Below, piece by piece: positions 8,592 to 14,720 of a stretch of DNA of 64,000 bases (position 1 is the first letter of the stretch; every line of letters begins with the position of its first letter). Position numbers and translations under genes: made by a program. Location: assembly GCA_017461475.1 (NCBI GenBank), contig JAFTXX010000021.1, positions 1 through 64,000 of the forward strand, written 5' to 3'. The stretch comes from Clostridia bacterium. GTDB lineage: Bacteria > Bacillota > Clostridia > Oscillospirales > CAG-272. The notes beneath the pieces are model-generated. The model worked only from the letters and a program-made list of their open reading frames with translations, ran no database searches and had not been told where the DNA came from.

Positions 8592-8999
8592 TTAAGCGTA
8601 TCTTGACTGTGATAACACACCGAAAACTCGGTGCCTTAATATTTTGCACAGCATGTGGCAAGGTATGCACAGAAAAAACCAGAAAATACTGTAAAGAAGT
8701 GAAATTTGTCCCAGAAAATTAAATTTCATACCCGAATAATCCCATACATTCATATGCAAATATCTGTTCAGAATTATTCCCGATATAAATTCGATACCCG
8801 TCACACATATCGCCGAAAGTAACGCTTTTGAATAAATATTTGAGTTTTCAAATTTTCCGTCAATTAGATACATCACAGTAAAACAAATCCCGCCTACAAT
8901 ACCCATCGACCAATGAGTATGCCCGCGCCAAAGCACTTCCACAAAGGAATAACCGATACATCCTATTGCATAAATATACAAAAAATCTTTAATTTTCAC
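8592..8999 (-). CDS. Small polytopic membrane protein, CmpB/putative ABC-transporter type IV family
   Basis: About 135 residues from a GTG start at 8999, chosen because GGGGA lies 6 bases upstream; an ATG at 9065 gives a longer form but has no ribosome binding site. Four hydrophobic segments are visible. The motifs WRGHTHWSMGIVGGICF and NVWDYSGMKFNFLGQ match the pattern of the family annotated as putative ABC-transporter type IV (CmpB-like), where a Trp/Gly-rich turn and a 'VWDYS...N..GQ' segment are conserved. The true role is unknown; the ABC-transporter name is historical. The Asn/Gln-rich peptide gene follows after 27 bases. Confidence 0.6.
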   Translation of the reverse strand: MKIKDFLYIYAIGCIGYSFVEVLWRGHTHWSMGIVGGICFTVMYLIDGKFENSNIYSKALLSAICVTGIEFISGIILNRYLHMNVWDYSGMKFNFLGQISLLYSIFWFFLCIPCHMLCKILRHRVFGVLSQSRYA

Positions 9000-9070
9000 T
9001 ATAAATTCCCCACTTTCAATGAAAATTATTGCGCATAAAGCAGAAAATATACAAATGAATTTCAAAAATA

Positions 9071-9099
9071 TTGACTTGCAAAAAAAATGATGTTATAAT
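9071..9099 (+). promoter_or_regulatory. Promoter of asd
   Basis: TTGACT (9071-9076), 17-base spacer, perfect TATAAT (9094-9099). A dyad GGTTA-N6-TAACC (9111-9126) lies just after the predicted start point and could be an operator or a short leader hairpin. Confidence 0.8.
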
Positions 9100-9151
9100 T
9101 GTGCAAATTAGGTTATATCATTAACCGTATTCCATTATGAGGTGACTAATT

Positions 9152-10240
9152 ATGAACGAAAAACTCAAAGTCGGTATTATCGGTGCGACCGGTATGGTCG
9201 GTCAACGCTTTTTGACTTTGCTTGAAAACCACCCTTATTTCGAAGTTGTACTTCTTGCGGCAAGCGCGCGCTCTGCGGGAAAAACATATGAAGAAGCACT
9301 TGGCGGCAGATGGAAACTTGCTGATCCCATGCCCGCAAAGTTTGCAAAAATGACTGTTTACGATGCCGAAGGCGACTTTGATAAAATCGTAAACACTGTT
9401 GACTTCGTATTCTGCGCTGTTAACATGAAGAAGGATGAAATCAAGGCACTTGAAGAAAAGTATGCCAAGGCAGAAGTTCCGGTTGTTTCCAACAACTCTG
9501 CTAACCGCGGTACTGACGATGTTCCCATGGTTATTCCGGAAATCAACGATGAGCATCTTGCAATTATCGCGTCCCAGAGAAAGCGTCTCGGTACTACCCG
9601 CGGCTTTATCGCAGTAAAGCCTAACTGCTCTATCCAAAGTTACATCGGTATGCTTACTCCCCTTCGCAAGTACGGCATTGAGCAGGTATTTGTTTGCACA
9701 TACCAGGCAATTTCAGGCGCGGGTAAGACCTTTAATGAATGGCCTGAAATGATTGACAACGTTATTCCCTACATCGGCGGCGAAGAGGAAAAGAGCGAGC
9801 AGGAGCCTCTCAAGATCTGGGGTAAGATCGTAGATGGCAAAATCGTCAAGGCTGATGACACCGTATTCTCTGCACAGTGTATCCGCGTTCCCGTTACTGA
9901 CGGTCACACTGCTGCGGTGTTTGTAAAGTTCAAGAACAAGCCTACCAAGGAGCAGATTCTTGCAGACTGGAAAAACTTCAGCGGCAAGCCTCAGGAATAC
10001 AAACTCCCCAGCGCTCCCGAGCAGTTTATTACATATTTTGAAGAAGACAACCGTCCCCAGGCAAAACTCGACCGCGGTATTTACGGCGGCATGGGTGTTA
10101 CCGCGGGCAGACTCCGTGAGGATGTGATTTTTGACTACAAATTTGTTGGTCTCTCTCACAATACTCTCCGCGGAGCGGCAGGCGGTGCAGTTCTCATTGC
10201 GGAACTTCTCGCTAAAGAAGGATATATCACTAAGAAGTAA
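9152..10240 (+). CDS. asd: Aspartate-semialdehyde dehydrogenase
   Basis: 362 residues of the archaeal/fungal-type ASADH. It reduces aspartyl phosphate to aspartate semialdehyde with NADPH, at the branch to lysine/diaminopimelate, threonine and methionine. Visible are the nucleotide-binding loop GATGMVGQRF (11-20), SNNSANR (113-119), the catalytic cysteine in KPNCSIQ (Cys159) and a GGxxxxxR/DGHTAAV segment carrying the active-site histidine. The ATG has AGGTGA eight bases upstream. It is a single-gene transcript between its own promoter and a strong terminator; no other lysine-pathway gene is nearby. Confidence 0.95.
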   Translation: MNEKLKVGIIGATGMVGQRFLTLLENHPYFEVVLLAASARSAGKTYEEALGGRWKLADPMPAKFAKMTVYDAEGDFDKIVNTVDFVFCAVNMKKDEIKALEEKYAKAEVPVVSNNSANRGTDDVPMVIPEINDEHLAIIASQRKRLGTTRGFIAVKPNCSIQSYIGMLTPLRKYGIEQVFVCTYQAISGAGKTFNEWPEMIDNVIPYIGGEEEKSEQEPLKIWGKIVDGKIVKADDTVFSAQCIRVPVTDGHTAAVFVKFKNKPTKEQILADWKNFSGKPQEYKLPSAPEQFITYFEEDNRPQAKLDRGIYGGMGVTAGRLREDVIFDYKFVGLSHNTLRGAAGGAVLIAELLAKEGYITKK

Positions 10241-10244
10241 TTTT

Positions 10245-10276
10245 AAAGGGTCGAGGAAAATTCCTCGACCCTTTTA
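10245..10276. terminator. Bidirectional terminator between asd and the symporter gene
   Basis: AAAGGGTCGAGGAA (10245-10258) pairs with TTCCTCGACCCTTT (10261-10274). T-rich sequence (TTTTATTTTTT) follows on the + strand and TTTAAAATT on the - strand. It serves the two convergent genes; the symporter stop codon overlaps its right edge. Confidence 0.85.
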
Positions 10277-11674
10277 TTTTTTCTTATGCAATTTTTCTTG
10301 CTTACGCATTGAAGTGTATTCATTCAATGATTTTATTGCTTGTCCCGACATAGGAATCAGCGCTATCATGTTAAACACCGTCATAAGCGCCACACCGATA
10401 TCTCCAATGTCCCAAACGAAGGAATATGCCGCAATTCCGCCGATAAACAACATTACAAGGGCAACAATTTTATATGCTGTTTGCGATACCCAGTTGTCAC
10501 CGAAAAGATATGCTACATTTGAGCGCGCATAATAGAGAATTCCGATAAAAGTAGAAAAGCAGAATAACCACAATGTAATTGCAATGAAGACAACTCCCGC
10601 ACCGCCAAAATGGTATTCCATAGCTGCATATAACAGCGACATCTCCGTAGCACCTGCTATAGCTTCTTCCGGTGTGAGTAAAATAATCATTGCTGTGCAT
10701 GAGCAAATAATAATCGTGTCGATAATTACACCAAGTGCTTGAAACAGACCAGATTTAGCAGGATGGCTAACATCCGATGCTGCGGCAGCACAAGGGGCTG
10801 ACCCCGAGCCTGCTTCATTAGAAAACAGACCGCGCTTTACACCGTTCATAAGCGCCGCACCAAAGCCGCCTGCAACAACTTGACGAATTCCGAACGCCTC
10901 GTCAATTATACGTTTAAATACCACGGGAAGTTCCTGAAAATTCATAACTATAACGACAATTGCAACTATGAAATAGAAAATTGCCATTATAGGAACCATT
11001 ATATCAAGAACTTTAATTGAAGTGTTTTTGCGAAGTACAATAACAGCACCGAGAACAACTAAAATTATTGCAGAAACTACAGGCGGAATGTTAAACGCAT
11101 ATTCAAATGCTGAAGAAACAGAATTGCTTATAACCTGGCTTACGCCGCACCAACAAATTAGTCCAGAGACAGCAAACAGAATACCGATTATACACCGTTT
11201 TTTGCCCTCTTTGCCAAAGAGTTTTTGAATATAATATGCAGGTCCGCCGCGGTATCCGCCGTAAAGAGGGTCCGGTTCTTTATGTATCTGTGCAAGCGTT
11301 GCTTCTACAAAAGCAGTGGATGAACCGATAAGAGCGGTAACCCACATCCAGAAAACCGCACCTGCGCCGCCGGCAGAAACCGCCGCGACAACACCTACCA
11401 TATTTCCCATTCCTACTCGTGTCGCTGTAGAAACTATAAGCGCCTGTACGCCGGAAATCGCTCCCTGCTTCCCTTTGCTTTCTTTATCAACGGAAATCCT
11501 GAGCATTTCGGGAAAAAGTCTTATCGGCAATACCTTAGTTCGTACCGTAAAGTAAATTCCGGCGGGAATCAGTATAAGCACTAAAAGCGAAATGCCAATC
11601 GAACCGCCTCCGGGTAACGGAATAAAGAACAAATCTCCCCAGAAAAAATTGTAGATAGAACTGATTATTTGCAT
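10274..11674 (-). CDS. AGCS-family sodium:alanine/glycine symporter
   Basis: 466 residues with about ten membrane segments. The N-terminal 'FFIPLPGGGSIGISLL', the 'ATRVGMGNMVGVVAAVSAGG' substrate/sodium motif, 'PLYGGYRGGPAYYIQK' and 'GVKRGLFSNEAGSGSAP' are signatures of the alanine or glycine:cation symporter family (AlsT/AgcS, DagA). It imports small neutral amino acids with Na+. ATG with AGAGGAGAA upstream. It is divergent from a LysR-type gene and the two promoters overlap, which suggests control by that regulator. The terminator follows directly. Confidence 0.93.
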   Translation of the reverse strand: MQIISSIYNFFWGDLFFIPLPGGGSIGISLLVLILIPAGIYFTVRTKVLPIRLFPEMLRISVDKESKGKQGAISGVQALIVSTATRVGMGNMVGVVAAVSAGGAGAVFWMWVTALIGSSTAFVEATLAQIHKEPDPLYGGYRGGPAYYIQKLFGKEGKKRCIIGILFAVSGLICWCGVSQVISNSVSSAFEYAFNIPPVVSAIILVVLGAVIVLRKNTSIKVLDIMVPIMAIFYFIVAIVVIVMNFQELPVVFKRIIDEAFGIRQVVAGGFGAALMNGVKRGLFSNEAGSGSAPCAAAASDVSHPAKSGLFQALGVIIDTIIICSCTAMIILLTPEEAIAGATEMSLLYAAMEYHFGGAGVVFIAITLWLFCFSTFIGILYYARSNVAYLFGDNWVSQTAYKIVALVMLFIGGIAAYSFVWDIGDIGVALMTVFNMIALIPMSGQAIKSLNEYTSMRKQEKLHKKK

Positions 11675-11689
11675 AAATTCTCCTCTAAG

Positions 11690-11773
11690 GATTGATTTTA
11701 TTGTCGATTCATTATATAATACAAACGTGCATTTGTAAAATTGATAGTTTTAATTATATAGATTGATTTTATT
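11690..11773. promoter_or_regulatory. Divergent, overlapping promoters of the symporter and lysR genes with candidate operators
   Basis: The palindrome ATTATATAAT (11711-11720) contains a TATAAT in each direction. Rightward: TTGATT (11692-11697), 17 bases, TATAAT (11715-11720). Leftward: TTTACA (11734-11739, - strand), 17 bases, TATAAT (11711-11716). A perfect 13-base direct repeat GATTGATTTTATT occurs at 11690-11702 and 11761-11773, and an inverted repeat ACAAA-N6-TTTGT at 11721-11736 lies inside the leftward promoter. These are candidate LysR binding sites. Confidence 0.65.
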
Positions 11774-11787
11774 AATAAGAGGAAAAT

Positions 11788-12675
11788 ATGGACTTAAAAA
11801 GTTTATCAACTTTTATTCAAGTTGCGGAACTCAACAGTTTTTCACGCGCTGCTGACAAACTTGGGTACGCACAGCCGACCGTTTCATTTCAAATTAAACA
11901 ATTGGAAAGCGAACTTTCCGTTCAACTTTTTGACAGAATAGGACATACTATTTGTCTTACAGATGACGGTAGAAATCTGCTTGCCTATGCCCAGCAAATT
12001 TGCCACTTAGCAGACGAAATGATCGCCGGGAAAGCCACGGACGCAGAACCGACGGGAAACATCCACATAGCAATGGCAGATTCACTATGCGCACCTATGA
12101 TGCTTGAAAAATTTGCAAAATTTCATGAGATGTTTCCGAGTATATCGGTAAAAATCACCACCGCCGGAACGGATAAAATGTTCGATTTGCTCGACCACAA
12201 CGAAATTGACATCGTATGTACCCTTGACAGTCATATATACAATACGTCATATCTGATTTGCAGCGAGGAAAAAATCGGTGTTCACATTGTGTGTTCGTCG
12301 CAAAATCCGCTTGCTTTGTGCGAAAATATTGAAATCAGCGAACTTTTGAACGAACCGTTTATATTGACCGAAAAAGGCATGAGTTATCGCCGATTGCTTG
12401 ACGAACTCTTTGCGAAAATGTCGCTTGAATTAAATCCTATATTGGAACTCGGCAGCGCCGATATTATTTGCAAACTTGTAGAAGAAAACGCGGGAATTTC
12501 ATTTCTACCCGATTACGTCACCGAAAACGCTGTCAAAAACGGCAAGGTTGTACGCCTAAATGTAAGCGGCGCTCAGGTAGATTTGTGGAAACAAATTCTC
12601 TATCACCGCGATAAATGGGTAACCGCGCCAATGAAATCGGTACTTGACTATATATCAAACATTACAATAAATTAA
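11788..12675 (+). CDS. LysR-family transcriptional regulator
   Basis: 295 residues. Winged helix-turn-helix at residues 1-60 (LSTFIQVAELNSFSRAADKL, then QPTVSFQIKQLE), linker helix, and a type-2 periplasmic-binding-like effector domain from about residue 90. Such regulators bind T-N11-A dyads and usually control the divergent gene as well as themselves. The divergent gene here is an AGCS amino-acid symporter, so a small amino acid is a plausible effector; this is inference from context. ATG with AGAGGA upstream. A strong terminator follows. Confidence 0.92.
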   Translation: MDLKSLSTFIQVAELNSFSRAADKLGYAQPTVSFQIKQLESELSVQLFDRIGHTICLTDDGRNLLAYAQQICHLADEMIAGKATDAEPTGNIHIAMADSLCAPMMLEKFAKFHEMFPSISVKITTAGTDKMFDLLDHNEIDIVCTLDSHIYNTSYLICSEEKIGVHIVCSSQNPLALCENIEISELLNEPFILTEKGMSYRRLLDELFAKMSLELNPILELGSADIICKLVEENAGISFLPDYVTENAVKNGKVVRLNVSGAQVDLWKQILYHRDKWVTAPMKSVLDYISNITIN

Positions 12676-12676
12676 A

Positions 12677-12703
12677 AAAAGCGGTTTCATCGAAACCGCT
12701 TTT
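12677..12703 (+). terminator. Terminator of lysR
   Basis: AAAAGCGGTTTC (12677-12688) / GAAACCGCTTTT (12692-12703), three-base loop, followed by CGCTT; the T run is inside the 3' arm. Confidence 0.75.
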
Positions 12704-12815
12704 CGCTTAACAAATATATTTTATCATAAACGAAGTAAAAAAGTCAATCGCATATTTAAACATAATTTAAACTAAATTTTCATCATCTTTGTCAGTATAT
12801 TTTTTGAGTGATTTT

Positions 12816-12888
12816 TGATATAATCAAAGTGAAAGGAGGCAACGCTATAGATAAATTTAAAATCCAAGACAAGGTGGTAAAATTATGA
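12816..12888 (+). promoter_or_regulatory. hpf promoter and leader with an extra Shine-Dalgarno site
   Basis: Extended -10 TGATATAAT (12816-12824) without a convincing -35 box. The start point would be near 12831. A perfect AAAGGAGG (12832-12839) then lies at the 5' end of the mRNA, about 45 bases before the hpf start and far from it. Downstream of it an in-frame stretch of 13 codons starts at ATA (12847) and ends in TGA (12886-12888), overlapping the hpf ATG. hpf itself has AAGGTGG in front of its ATG. Confidence 0.45.
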
Positions 12889-13397
12889 CATTAACAATTA
12901 ACGGACGCGACATGACCCCCAGAAACGACCTTAGAGCCATTACAGAAAAAAGAATTGCAAAACTTGATAAGTTTTTCGATAACGCTGAGGTAAACGTCCT
13001 GTACAGCAAAAAGCGCAATCTCCAGATTGCGGAAATCACAGTCTACGCTAAAGGAACTATCTTCAGAAGCGAAGTTGAAAGCGAAACGTTTAACAACTCT
13101 CTTGACGAGGCAATCGAAAACATAATTCGCCAGATTCGCAAATACAAGACAAAAGTTGAAAGAGACCTCAGAGTCGACGCTTTCGCACAGTTTGACGAAG
13201 ATTATGAACTTGACGAACCCGAAATGGAAATTCGTACCAAGACCTTCCCCGTTAAGCCGATGACTGTCGAGGAAGCAATTTTACAAATGAATTTGATTGG
13301 TCATATGTTCTTTGTATTCCGCGATGCAAATACATCCGACATATGCGTAGTATATAAGAGAAAAGACGGTGCATACGGTTTAATTGTACCGCAGTGA
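12885..13397 (+). CDS. hpf: Ribosome hibernation promoting factor, long form
   Basis: 170 residues, the usual length for long HPF of Firmicutes. The N-terminal S30AE/YfiA-like beta-alpha-beta-beta-beta-alpha domain (1-100) binds in the 30S decoding centre. After a variable acidic linker (about 100-115) the C-terminal domain (RTKTFPVKPMTVEEAILQMNLIGHMFFVF) dimerises 70S ribosomes into inactive 100S particles. ATG at 12885 with AAGGTGG upstream. It stands alone between its own leader and a strong bidirectional terminator. The leader carries an unexplained second ribosome binding site. Confidence 0.95.
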   Translation: MTLTINGRDMTPRNDLRAITEKRIAKLDKFFDNAEVNVLYSKKRNLQIAEITVYAKGTIFRSEVESETFNNSLDEAIENIIRQIRKYKTKVERDLRVDAFAQFDEDYELDEPEMEIRTKTFPVKPMTVEEAILQMNLIGHMFFVFRDANTSDICVVYKRKDGAYGLIVPQ

Positions 13398-13400
13398 TAT

Positions 13401-13440
13401 AAAAATCACCCCTATGCCTTTCGGCATAGGGGTGATTTTT
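13401..13440. terminator. Bidirectional terminator between hpf and the unknown gene
   Basis: Perfect 18-base stem AAAAATCACCCCTATGCC (13401-13418) with its complement at 13423-13440, loop TTTC. A and T runs at the ends make it work on both strands. Confidence 0.9.
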
Positions 13441-14032
13441 AATTTAGATGGCGTATTGAATCAAAAAGGTCACTCAACTCACTAAAATCATAATCATTAG
13501 TGCTAAGTATAATTTCAAGTGCTTTTTGTTTCAAAGAATCGGACGGTTTAAGATCATCGTACATCTTTTGATAAAAATCAATGAGTTTTCGATTTGTCTC
13601 TTCTCTGCTTTTTACAACTTGTCCAAGTGCGGTGGCTTTATCGGATGCACCGATATCGCCTGAACCGCCCGTGACAACCTTTCCGAGTTCCGATATGACA
13701 TTGTTGAGATATGCAGTATCTTTGGATATTAATTCCAATTGCTCAAGTATGTACCCGATAGAGTATTTAGCGGTCTTTTCTTCAGTGTGTAATGTTGTAT
13801 TTTCTGACATTTTGTTGTCCTCCAAGTATTCTTTTGGCGGACACGCAAGGCATATCGTATTCTCCGAAATGAAGCGTGCCCTGCCGTTTTTTACAAGACC
13901 TTTTGCCCTTTTAGGGTAGGTCGCCTCATATTCATTACCTTGCTCGTCTACAACAAAAATGTTTTTTTCGATGGGTGTCATCCCCTTTGCTATAAACTTG
14001 CTGTTATGAAGTGGATATCCGTTTTTTGTAAT
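13439..14032 (-). CDS. Unknown conserved-looking protein, possible ATT start
   Basis: The safe part is 180 residues from ATG 13981, containing VVDEQGNEYEATYPKRAKGL near the N-terminus, a CLACPP motif and a helical, charged C-terminal half (about 75-180) that may form a coiled coil. I do not recognise a function. The ATG at 13981 is directly abutted by its AGGGG, too close to work. The frame stays open upstream to an ATT at 14032, which has GGAAGGGGAAGG five bases before it and lies about 20 bases after a good promoter start. The added 17 residues repeat the peptide pattern K-G-x-x-P-I-x-K-N that also occurs around the ATG, which supports translation there. I therefore give 14032 as the start, with 13981 as the alternative. 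Confidence 0.5.
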   Translation of the reverse strand: MTKNGYPLHNSKFIAKGMTPIEKNIFVVDEQGNEYEATYPKRAKGLVKNGRARFISENTICLACPPKEYLEDNKMSENTTLHTEEKTAKYSIGYILEQLELISKDTAYLNNVISELGKVVTGGSGDIGASDKATALGQVVKSREETNRKLIDFYQKMYDDLKPSDSLKQKALEIILSTNDYDFSELSDLFDSIRHLN

Positions 14033-14057
14033 GGGTGCCTTCCCCTTCCACGGTTTT

Positions 14058-14086
14058 AGTATAACATAGATAGGTTACGAGTTCAA
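14058..14086 (-). promoter_or_regulatory. Promoter of the unknown gene at 13439-14032
   Basis: TTGAAC (14081-14086, - strand), 17-base spacer, TATACT (14058-14063). The start point would be about 14051, leaving only some 20 bases before the candidate ATT start and about 70 before the ATG. Confidence 0.7.
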
Positions 14087-14116
14087 GAAAAAATTAAATA
14101 GACATCACTTTTTGCG

Positions 14117-14374
14117 TCATGTCTTTTCATTGCTGTTTGCAGTATTAATTGATGAAACAAGCATTTTCTTTAATTCTATGCACAGTTCTAATATAGTATT
14201 ATCTTCATAGTAACCACTCTCAATTATTAATTCAAGCCAATATTTGCTCTCAGAACATTCTTTAAGTGCTATTTGCAGTTTTGCGATAAAATCTGCCTTT
14301 CCATGTGCATAAAATGCTTCACGAATGTTTGCACCGATGCTCGTTCCGGAGCGAATTAATTGATTAGTAAGCAC
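14117..14374 (-). CDS. Four-helix bundle protein (S23/intervening-sequence type), N-terminally shortened
   Basis: 85 residues from GTG 14374. NQLIRSGTSIGANIREA followed by 'KADFIAKLQIALKE' and 'ESKYWLELI' is the signature of the four-helix bundle proteins related to those encoded in 23S rRNA intervening sequences; their function is unknown. Family members are usually about 115-120 residues. In frame before the GTG the sequence still reads like family (I-K-V-C-N-F-I-K-K-E-K-R-E-S) but no ATG is present and a stop TAA occurs at once upstream, within an AAGTAATAAGTAA repeat. The first helix is thus mostly lost or uses a non-standard start; it may be a decaying gene. No clear promoter is visible. 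Confidence 0.55.
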   Translation of the reverse strand: MLTNQLIRSGTSIGANIREAFYAHGKADFIAKLQIALKECSESKYWLELIIESGYYEDNTILELCIELKKMLVSSINTANSNEKT

Positions 14375-14422
14375 CGATTCTCTTTTTTCTTTCTTTATAA
14401 AATTGCAAACCTTTATAACCTC

Positions 14423-14499
14423 TTACTTATTACTTTCCAAAAATCCTTACACTGTGTAATTTAGTGAATAGTGAAGAAGTAATAAGTAATAAGTAAAAA
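14423..14499. repeat. Inverted AAGTAATAAGTAA repeats
   Basis: TTACTTATTACTT (14423-14435) is the exact inverse of AAGTAATAAGTAA (14477-14489), which is then partly repeated (TAATAAGTAA). The repeat replaces the expected 5' end of the four-helix-bundle gene. Together they could be the edge of a small mobile or decayed element. Confidence 0.45.
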
Positions 14500-14521
14500 A
14501 CCTCGCACAAAATGTACGAGG
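14495..14521 (-). terminator. Terminator of tRNA-Glu
   Basis: On the - strand CCTCGTACA pairs with TGTGCGAGG (9 base pairs with one G-U) around TTT, followed by TTTTTTA. It begins six bases after the tRNA 3' end. Confidence 0.8.
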
Positions 14522-14526
14522 ATTTT

Positions 14527-14601
14527 TGGTGACCCGTGGGAGAATCGAACTCCCGTTTTCGCCGTGAGAGGGCGATGTCTTAGCCGCTTGACCAACGGGC
14601 C
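14527..14601 (-). tRNA. tRNA-Glu (anticodon CTC)
   Basis: Cloverleaf: acceptor GGCCCGT / ACGGGTC with one G-U pair, D-arm, anticodon stem TCGCC / GGCGA with loop CTCTCAC giving anticodon CTC, T-arm GGGAG-TTCGATT-CTCCC, discriminator A and an encoded CCA (14527-14529). It is transcribed alone from its own promoter. Confidence 0.95.
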
Positions 14602-14620
14602 GTTTGTCAGCAACGTTGAT

Positions 14621-14649
14621 ATTATAGCACGGTCTTTTTGAAAATGCAA
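14621..14649 (-). promoter_or_regulatory. Promoter of tRNA-Glu
   Basis: TTGCAT (14644-14649, - strand), 17-base spacer, TATAAT (14621-14626). Confidence 0.8.
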
Positions 14650-14686
14650 TACCTTTTTCAAAATTTCTTAAAAATTATTTTATACG

Positions 14687-14720
14687 ACAAAAAAGCGCGG
14701 CAAGAGCCACGCTTTTTTGT
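14687..14720 (-). terminator. Terminator of the pth-mfd operon
   Basis: ACAAAAAAGCG (14687-14697) pairs with CGCTTTTTTGT (14710-14720), with an inner GGC-AAGA-GCC hairpin. The T run lies in the stem on the - strand. It abuts the mfd stop codon. Confidence 0.75.

Noticed and set aside
8248..8670. A 140-codon - strand frame rich in Glu/Pro/Ser over the NQ repeat
   Set aside because: It is the neighbouring frame of the Asn/Gln-rich gene, overlaps the ends of two other genes and has no ribosome binding site; the acidic repeats come from reading the CAGAAC repeat out of frame.
12680..12884. raiA-type structured RNA before hpf
   Set aside because: The raiA motif is often found upstream of hpf, but the leader after the -10 is only about 55 bases and I see no conserved stems.
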